Shown in pieces: positions 55,720 to 64,000 of a DNA stretch of 64,000 nucleotides. The notes under the pieces were generated by a model. That model was not told the origin of the DNA. It saw only the letters and a program-made list of their open reading frames with translations, and ran no database searches. The translations under genes and the position numbers were made by a program. The stretch's first letter is position 1. Each line of letters opens with the position of its first letter. Source of the DNA: Piscicola geometra (lineage: Eukaryota; Annelida; Clitellata; Hirudinida; Piscicolidae); assembly GCA_943735955.1 (NCBI GenBank), contig OX030963.1:5843727-5907726 (forward strand), written 5' to 3'.

Positions 55720-57555
55720 ACCTAGTTCTGTTACAAGCAAGCGGTATTTGTTTGTATTCATCACCCGTTCTTTTATTGACATTTAGTTAATTATACATTT
55801 TAATATTCATACCTTATATTAAATAGGGGAAACTATACACTTAATAATGCATATTTGTACTGTTGTTTTGGTGTTATTTTCATTAATATAAAAAGTCTAG
55901 TATGTCCAAGTTGAGCAGGTAATTATGAAAAAATCGAGACCGTTAGAGTCAACAATGCATTTGTAAGTCTGCATAAAGGTCAGAATTAGGGAAAAGTGGT
56001 CTCAAGGTAAGAAGCTTTGTGGGTTTAGGTGATGGACCAGAAATATTATGTCGAAAAGAAACTATTTGTTTTCTAAAAAAATAATTAAAATTCTGGAGAA
56101 TATTTTTGGTTTGTTTTATAAAGTGGCAACAAGCAAATCGTATATCCCCGTGTTCGGATATCCCTCTAGAAGCTCCACAAGTTAGTTTAACTAACAAATA
56201 ATAGATCATTTTTATTCTCTTTAACTAAGTAAATAATATTATTCGATTTTATCTTGTTTAATTTGTCTGATGAAAAAGGCATGCTTTAAAAATAAGATAA
56301 TTTTAATTTTTTTATATTAAATAAATAATTAAATAAAATGACAAAAAACTAGAATGAATAAATCATTTAAAAGAGGTTTTTATCATAAAATACTGTCAAG
56401 AATTAATAACAATAGAACAGGAAGCAGTCTGGCGTTTAGAAGCTTAAAAGGAATCCTTTTAAAATAAACATAACGGAAATAAAGATAACAAAAATATAAA
56501 AAAGATTGAACACAATAAAAATTGAAAATATGTTAAATATTTTTTTCATAAATGAATGTGATAAAAATGAGTTTACTAAAAGGTGTATAACAAATAATTA
56601 ATTAAGAAAAATATTTTAAAAAGAAGTTAAAGCAATAAACAAATGAATGCATTGACTTTTGAACGGGAAGTCAGCAAGGAACCTTACATTGTTTTGGAAA
56701 CGCATGAATTCCTGAAGTTTAAAGTTAATTATCAAAATTTAAATTTCATTTTCTATTTGAACTGCAATCGTTTTAACAAAACATTTTCACATAATTTTTT
56801 TGTGAAGCTTTTATATTTAAATTATTTTAAAATGTTTGTTTGAAATTTTAATGCTAATTTCAATAATTAATTTCTCTTACCTGAATTTGTGACATGCAGT
56901 TATTAATAGTGCTTTCATCATTTCATCACTACAAGACGTTTGTTGCATTTAAAAGCCGTAAAGCATGCTTTTCTGTAATAAACATCATAACAATTAAGCA
57001 ACAAAAATAGAAAAAGATATCACCAACAAGAAGATAACATAAAAACAACACGAAAAAGTAACGTATTACCACATACAGAAGCAGAGTGATATATCGACCT
57101 TTGATTGTTTACAAATACCGGAATTATGGAGAAAAAAATAGTAATAGTAGCATAAAAACGATTTCAAAAATGATGCCATTGAAAATAATTGAGTTGTGGA
57201 TTTTTAAAAAATTCATAAAAAAAGAATGGCCTCTCCACGTACTGGTTCAGATACAAATATTGGAGGGGGGGGGGAATAAAACTCTGGTTGGAAATAAAGT
57301 TTGGTGAGAATAATTTGTGAAGAAAAAAATGCATAAAAATATTTATATTAAAAACAAATAAATAATTATGTTTAATGAAAGTTAATAACATAAATAACAA
57401 CAGAGAATAAAAACAAGAGAATAAAAACAGCGATAATGTGTGCTAAGACGATAATAGAGTGGTAACTAGGGGGATTTTATGAATCCAAGCAATCTATACA
57501 ATAAGTATCCATTTCCTCCTATTATGTATCCATTTATCTCTTCATTCTTTCATCT
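55720..57555. other. Gene-free AT-rich stretch
   Basis: Nothing recognised; the open frames are short and random-looking. Confidence 0.35.
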
Positions 57556-57564
57556 ATTCATCGA

Positions 57565-58195
57565 TCCATCCATGCATTCATCAATGTATCCATCCATGCA
57601 TCCATCCATCCATCCATCCATGCATCCATCCACGTATCCATCCACGTATCTATCCATGCATCCATCCATGCATCCATCCATGCATCCATCCATGCATCCA
57701 TCCATGCATCCATCCATGCATCCATCCATGCATCCATCCATGCATCCATCCATGCATCCATCCATGCATCCATCCATGCATCCATCCATGCATCCATCCA
57801 TGCATCCATCCATGCATCCATCCATGCATCCATCCATGCATCCATCCATGCATCCATCCATGCATCCATCCATGCATCCATCCATGCATCCATCCATGCA
57901 TCCATCCATGCATCCATCCATGCATCCATCCATGCATCCATCCATGCATCCATCCATGCATCCATCCATGCATCCATCCATGCATCCATCCATGCATCCA
58001 TCCATGCATCCATCCATGCATCCATCCATGCATCCATCCATGCATCCATCCATGCATCCATCCATGCATCCATCCATGCATCCATCCACGTATCTATCCA
58101 TGCATCCATCCATGCATCCATCCATGCATCCATCCATGCATCCATCCATGCATCCATCCATGCATCCATCCAAGCATCCATCCACGAATCCATCC
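57565..58195. repeat. 12-bp satellite (CATCCATCCATG)n
   Basis: About 50 copies over 630 bases, nearly perfect, with CACGTATCTATC variants at both ends. The MHPS, MDGC and MDAW frames are translations of the repeat. Confidence 0.97.
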
Positions 58196-58199
58196 ATTT

Positions 58200-59220
58200 A
58201 TCTGTTCATCCACTCACATTCTTATTCGTTCTTCTATATATTCATTCATAAATCAATCAATTCAACAGTGCATCTATCAATATTTATACTAACTTATCTA
58301 TACCTTTTTTTAACACTCATTTCACTCACACATTCATCTTTGCGATTATATACCTGGCACGTATTTTCTAGAAAACATACCAGAATCTATTACCGAGGTT
58401 TTCTTAATTGGGGCTAGTTTTTCTTTTATAATATAGGCTGTGAGGTTGTTCGAGTCGGCCATTACAAGTGTGCGTTGAGTGTATTCTGCTCCTTCTTCAG
58501 ATCACCAATAGCAATGACGGTACATAAAAGGCTAAAAAATTAGAAAAAAAAGAAAATGATTATTTCAAATGAGACAAGTTCCATTAGATAGTTAGGCTGT
58601 TTTCCCGTATTGATAGTTGGTCCCTTCTCATCATTTGATGTAGAAATGAAATAGAAAATTTAAAATAGGATTTTTTCAATAATATGTTAACTTTTAAATT
58701 TTTTATAAGTGAGTAAAAAAATATTAAAATAAAATCTAACAAAAACTTTAGAAAAAACGTAAAATGGCTTCTAACTGAATCGTCGATAATAATAGTGATG
58801 AGGAGGATGATGATGCATATAATGATGATGATAATTATGATAATGGTTGTCTAAAATCCATCCTTTCAGTTATTTGTGTACATATCCATTAAACCATCCA
58901 TAAAGATTCAAGTTCACTCATCCATTCGTTCCTGGATTTATGCCTTCTCATTTAGCTAACATCAATCAGAAGCGCTCGTTAACATCCATTTATTAAAAAC
59001 CTTTTTTCACAATTACCTATTATTCTTTTCAGCGTTAAATAAAGTAACTAATAACTCATTAATTTAATAGCTAAATCATTTAAAACTTATATATCATTAA
59101 TTAAATAATTAATAACTTATAAATAATTAATTTAATACTTAAATCATTTCTATCCAACCATTTTTATTCGCTCATAACTGTTGAATTGCCCCTCATCATC
59201 GACCTTCTTTCCACCAAGAC
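58200..59220. other. Gene-free stretch
   Basis: AT-rich, with imperfect CATTCAT and GATGAT remnants. No gene. Confidence 0.35.
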
Positions 59221-59231
59221 ACCACAACCCA

Positions 59232-59335
59232 GCATCCCTCATCATCCCTCATCATCCCTCATCATCCCTCATCATCCCTCATCATCCCTCATCATCCCTC
59301 ATCATCCCTCATCATCCCTCATCATCCTTCATCAT
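59232..59335. repeat. 10-bp tandem repeat (ATCATCCCTC)n
   Basis: About ten copies. Confidence 0.95.
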
Positions 59336-59575
59336 CCACTATTCACTAGCTTTTCCCTATCTCCACACCCCATCTTTAATGGCACATATCCATTACAGGT
59401 ATCCATCTCGACTAATTGAAAATCATCCAACATTAGCTGCCATCCATCCTCCTATCCTCTTCTTGAAACAACACTGGTGAAATAAAACCAGCAAACACAG
59501 CAGTTTCAAGAAATTATTTTGAAAGATTGAAAAATAACCTAAAAGAAAGTGATCAACAACCAAGCATCTTTTCAG

Positions 59576-60427
59576 ATAATTCCAAAGATTACCATAGATT
59601 CAACAGCCATCACTCACGTTTCCTCCACCACTCCCCCATCCACCACCATTTCTTCTCATAACCACATCACTCCGATCTTCCCCAAAAACAATTCTCCTAG
59701 CTACTCCTTCACCAGCAAATCATCTCCTGTTGACTTGGCAATAAACTTTACCACCACATCAACATTATCTTCTTCTCTAACCACGACCGTCACAACCCGT
59801 CAATCTACTTTTTCATATAAACCAACTATAACGACTTCACTAAAGTTCTTAACTACACCAACAATACTCCAAGCAAACCACACACAACAATTTTTTGAAA
59901 AATCAACACATCTCATCGCAACCCCTACAAGCCGTACACCAACCACACTAAGCACACTAAGCACACTTACCACACCAACCACACCAACCACACCAATCAC
60001 ACCAACCACCCTAACCACAAAAACAACACTATTCACCCCGAACAAACCTGAAACATCAACTTTTTTTTTACATTTAAAAACCATACCAATTTTTGCAACA
60101 ATCTTCAAAAGCACCAAAACCAGCTCCAACTTCAACCACTACAAAACCATCGACAACACCCCAAAGAACATTCTCACTTCTACCTTCCACAACAACACCG
60201 CTAACACTTCAACCAATAAAATTACAACCAATAAAAATCACAACAACAACAAAGTTAACAACAACAGCAACAACAACACTATTAACAACAACGCCACAAC
60301 TAACAGCAACCAAAACATCATAAATAACACCGTCACAACTAATAGCAACAACAACAACATTAATAATAGCAATAATCACAATAACAATAATTATAACAAC
60401 AGTAGCAACCAAAGCAGCATCAGCAGA
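59576..60427 (+). other. Stop-free Thr/Asn-rich leader before slit
   Basis: From a good acceptor (TCTTTTCAG, ends 59575) to the slit ATG, this 852-base stretch has no stop in the slit frame but also no in-frame ATG. It would read as a Thr/Ser-rich then Asn-rich chain from ACA, ACC and AAC repeats. Most likely it is 5' untranslated sequence; an N-terminal extension would need an upstream start, for example ATG 59549 if the acceptor is not used. Confidence 0.45.
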
Positions 60428-63400
60428 ATGCTACAAACAGCAGGCAGCCACCAGGAGCGTCTCGCCAGCGTCGTCTGTTTCAGTCTCTTGTGGAGTCTGG
60501 CGCTTCTGTCGTGGGGGTCGCTCAATTTGACCGAAGCATGTCCTGCTACCTGTGTATGTCAGTGGCAGTCTGCCGACTGCTCGTTCAGGTTGTGTGGAAC
60601 GGGGGGGAAGTTTGGTGCTTGTGGGTGGTGTGATTTGGTTGTGAAGAGGAGTGGGTGGTTTGTTCTTGTGTGATTTTTAAAATAAAATGAGTTTTGCTGT
60701 GGTGAAAAGATGGTTGTTGTTTTAGTTTTTTGGGGGGTTGTGGTGGAGTGAAGCTTTGGTTTTGGTGGAGAAGAAGGAAATAGTAAATAGTTGTTTTTAA
60801 CTATTAGTAATATTATTAGTAGTATTAATAGTAGTTGCAGTAGATAGTGTTGTTGTATTAGTAATTAGAAGTTGCATAGTTTGTATTGAATGGTCAACTA
60901 TGTTTTGAAGAGAAAGAGAGAAAGGGGTGTAGGGGTTGATGAAGGGATATGTGGATGGTTGGATATAAGTGTTGGTGGTTAATTAGATAGATGGATGAGT
61001 GGATACCTTGATGCATAAATAGTTGGATGTATGGATGGATGGATGTATGTATGAATAAATGGGTAATTGATGGATGGGTGGATAATTGGATGAATGGATG
61101 GATAATTAGATGAAAAATTTGTTGAATAATTAGATGGATGGATAAATGGATGGATGAATACTTGGATGGATGGTTAATTGTATATATGGATAATTGTATG
61201 GATGGATAATTGGATGAATGAGTGAATGGATGAGTGGATGGATGAGTGGATGGATGAGTGGATGGATGAGTGGATGGATGAGTGGATGGATGAGTGGATG
61301 GATGAGTGGATGGATGAGTGGATGGATGAGTGGATGGATGAGTGGATGGATGAGTGGATGAATGAGTGGATGGATGAGTGGATGGATGAGTGGATGGATG
61401 AGTGGATGAATGAGTGGATGAATGAGTGGATGGATGAGTGGATGGAAGAGTGGATGGATGAGTGGATGGATGAGTGGATGGATGAGTGGATGGATGAGTG
61501 GATGGATGACCATTTGCAGAGGTCTAGAAAAAGTGCCCAAGGGATTTCATCAGAGGGTTGAGCGAATGTGAGTTTGAGAAATTAATAAAAGTATTAATCA
61601 TCATTTAAGTCATATTTCATATACCAGTCATGGCGTAAGACTTTGTCGGTCAACTAACCCACGAGTTGAAGAAATTTGCCGCTTAATTGTAAAATATGTC
61701 GGTCCAGAATTTGAGTTTTGGAAATAATCTTTTATGCTAACGAAAAAGATTTTAGCATGCTTCTGAAAACCCGGTTACTGTGAAATAATTCGTTTTAAAA
61801 CTGCCAAGATATTTTTAAAGTTCGTCTATTTGCGCTATTGCCTGTAAAATTCGACAGATTTACGCCATTACGAATATTTTATATTTATATGTAATAATAA
61901 TATAATTTTTTAAATCTTAATTACAAATACGAATTCTTTAAATAAATAAATAAAATAAATAGTAAAACTATAAATAATGCTAATTGATGTGACGTCAGAG
62001 ACCTGCAAGGCAACAACATCAGCGTCATCAGGAAGCACGACTTCACGACACTGAGGCACCTCAAAGCACTGTGCGAAGATTTCTTCTTCTTGTTTTTGTT
62101 GTTGTTGCAGTTTTTGTTGTTACTGCTGTCGTTTTTTTGTTTTTTGTTGTTTCGTTGTTTTTTGTTGTTTTTTTGTTGTTGATGTTTTTGTTGTTGCTGT
62201 TTCTGTTTTTGTGATTACAGTTTTTTTAAACCGTTTTTGTTTGTGTTGCTGCTGTGGCTTTTTGATCTTGATGATAATTTATATTTGAAAAAATCAATTA
62301 TATTAATATAAAAAGAATAAAATTAATAAATTTAGAAAATCAATAATATTTTCAATGTCATATTGATGATTTATGTAATTGAAGTTTAACAATACTAGCG
62401 AGAACTGCTGATTAGAATTGGTATTGTCTACCTGACTTCATCATTACTAACAAATTAAATATCTTAGTAACCACAAGTTCGTCATCACTACCATCCTCAT
62501 TATTATCAAAACCACACTCAGCATCCCTCTCACTTATAAAACTTTATTCGTAATTTTTATAATAATGGCTGTATAAAAAGTAAATATATGAAGAAAAATA
62601 AAGTTCAAAAAAATAAAAATAGGTTTAAAAAAATTATTAAAAGGAAAGATAAAAAAAGAAAAAAACAAATTGAAAAAAGAAAAAAAGTATCGAAACATTA
62701 AAGAAGAGTGGAGAATAGAGAGAAGGAGGGAGAAGATTATGAGGCTTGAGCGGGCAAGTATTGATTCTGTAAATATTGAAAAGAAAGACGACGATATTTA
62801 TCAGTGGTGATGGATCGCCTGATCATCATCATCATCATCGTCATCTTGATCATCCTAATCAACATCATCATTATTCTACAACATGAAAAAAATAAAACTT
62901 CTAACCTAAAAACAAAAAAAACAACCTTAACGAAAAATACAACTTATAAAACTAAACCTCAAACAACTAAATCAACAACAAACACAATCTTTACAATTAT
63001 GAAGCAACTACTACAGCGACCACAACAACCACCACAGTTACCTGATGGACAACCGCATAACGACCATCGAGAAGGGAAGTTTTGACGACCTTGAGTCGGT
63101 CGAGAAGTTGTGAGTTTTTAGGTTCTAACTTTGGGTGTGTCTAAAGCTCGTCTCATCTGAAATTCACTCGTTTCATTTAGAACTTCCTTCTAACAACTTG
63201 AGTTTCTCAAGATTTAAGCGTTAGGTTTTCTATTAAGTATTTTTAGATATTTTTTATTGGACAAAAAGTGTGTTTAAATGAATTAAGAAGCGAGTTTCAG
63301 ATGAAGAAAGTCCCAGACAAACTCATATTTTTATTTGATAACTAATCCATCTAATCCACTCCCACCATACAAATAAAAACAACACCGCGTATAACTACCA

Positions 63401-63750
63401 CCACGACCTTTTACCACCAACCCTTTTCTACCAAAAACCCACCTAACCCCCACAACTACTATCATCATACCACCAATGCCATTATCACTACCACTTTCAC
63501 CACCTTCACTACCAACCATACCACACCAAAAACACAACTACTCCCACCATACCTCCAATAACACCAACACCATCTCCACCACTATTTAAAACCTTACTAA
63601 CCACAACTACTCTCACCATGCTATCAACACCATTCCCACTTAAAACCATATAACTTACCGCCACAACCACTACCACAGACGTCTGAACCGCAACCATTTG
63701 CAGCAACTTCCCCTCTCCACCTTCCGCAACATGAAATCCCTCTTGCGATT
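60428..63750 (+). CDS. slit: Slit-like gene, first five coding exons (partial)
   Basis: 5' part of a gene for the secreted axon-guidance protein Slit, ligand of Robo receptors. Exons: 60428-60588, 61520-61567, 61999-62070, 63038-63109, 63679-63750; all GT-AG, all in the same phase, the last three each exactly 72 bases (one leucine-rich repeat per exon). Start [12 protein letters not shown], hydrophobic signal segment [15 protein letters not shown], then the LRR N-cap [16 protein letters not shown], continued as [16 protein letters not shown] and [19 protein letters not shown]. Later repeats: [17 protein letters not shown] and [17 protein letters not shown]. Order and wording match the first Slit LRR domain (consensus LxGNNIxxIxKxDF, FDDxxxLExL, LRLNRNxL). 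No defect. The gene continues beyond the window. Confidence 0.88.
60600..61205. other. Slit intron 1, first part
   Basis: Intron sequence, T/G-rich then with scattered GGATGGATG units. No gene. Confidence 0.5.
61213..61509. repeat. 12-bp tandem repeat (GAGTGGATGGAT)n in slit intron 1
   Basis: About 25 copies. The array stops about ten bases before the acceptor of slit exon 2 at 61518-61519, so it occupies the place of the polypyrimidine tract. Confidence 0.95.
61568..61998. other. Slit intron 2
   Basis: AT-rich intron, no other content recognised. Confidence 0.5.
62071..63037. other. Slit intron 3
   Basis: Contains a (GTT)n/(T)n low-complexity block at 62085-62260, poly-A/G at 62580-62720 and CATCAT and ACAACC repeats before exon 4. 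Confidence 0.5.
63110..63678. other. Slit intron 4
   Basis: Ends in about 330 bases of ACC/CAC-rich low-complexity sequence that runs up to the exon 5 acceptor. Confidence 0.5.
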
Positions 63751-64000
63751 GTAAGCGTTGAGCTTTTCTGATAAAACCATTTTGTGGATTAATTAAATGA
63801 CAAAAAAGAAATATTGAAAATTTTGAATGAATAAGTAATTATTAAAATTCTAAAATTCGTGTAATTCTGAAACTTTTTTATGCAATTGATGTTTTTAAAT
63901 GCGTGGTTTGAGCATAGAGTTTCATGATTTTCAGTTGTATCTTCAAAACCACTTGCCTAAACCTGTTTAAAAACAAATTAGACGCAATAAAAAAATATAA

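Noticed and set aside
57479..58417. 312-residue open frame of MHPS repeats, with MDGC and MDAW frames on the other strand
   Set aside because: Direct translation of the 12-bp satellite; a 12-base unit keeps every frame open.
59800..60412. Val/Gly-rich minus-strand frames
   Set aside because: Antisense of the ACA/ACC/AAC-rich slit leader.
61226..61561. Open frame MDEW repeated
   Set aside because: Translation of the intronic 12-bp array running into slit exon 2 in the wrong frame.

Overview
This is an AT-rich, intron-bearing, repeat-laden nuclear DNA window from an animal. Spliced genes with GT-AG introns, a slit-type leucine-rich-repeat gene, an ATRX-type ADD domain and a PRKRIP1 orthologue show a metazoan, probably a bilaterian. 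I cannot name the species; a lophotrochozoan such as an annelid is a guess. No operon, phage, CRISPR or prokaryotic feature is present.

Layout. 0-4.2 kb: decayed non-LTR retrotransposon (LINE) pieces, one split by a complete hAT insertion with an 8-bp target duplication. 5.2-8.0 kb: copy A of a four-exon ATRX-like segment. 8.2-14 kb: Tc1/mariner, Merlin and other transposase relics. 14-22.5 kb: two tRNA-derived SINEs and two broken hAT genes in gene-poor AT-rich DNA. 23.7-26.3 kb: copy B of the ATRX-like segment. 27.0-29.3 kb: a Merlin transposase followed by two tandem copies of its catalytic half (732-bp unit). 29.7-33.4 kb: foldback elements, a LINE tail and another Merlin gene. 34.1-45.5 kb (minus strand): copy C of the ATRX-like segment, whose third intron has grown to about 10 kb by holding a Tigger/pogo transposon (itself split by a Harbinger transposon), a Merlin gene and Tigger-derived MITEs. 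46.7-47.8 kb (minus): a complete five-exon PRKRIP1 gene. 49.5-59.3 kb: many tandem arrays and low-complexity DNA. 59.5-63.75 kb (plus): the first five coding exons of a slit-like gene, running off the window.

How the parts relate. Only PRKRIP1 and slit look like intact host genes. The ATRX-like segments encode the histone-reading ADD domain and an acidic linker but no helicase within the window. A and B match best in the 5' part, B and C in the 3' part, so the copies have exchanged sequence. Most of the rest is a dense set of DNA transposons in which autonomous-type elements sit beside their own internally deleted derivatives (Tigger and its MITEs), and SINEs sit beside the LINE tails that probably mobilise them. 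The Merlin genes are the most unusual: five or more copies have well-diverged DNA-binding N-termini but nearly the same catalytic core and 3' end, and in one locus the core alone is tandemly repeated.
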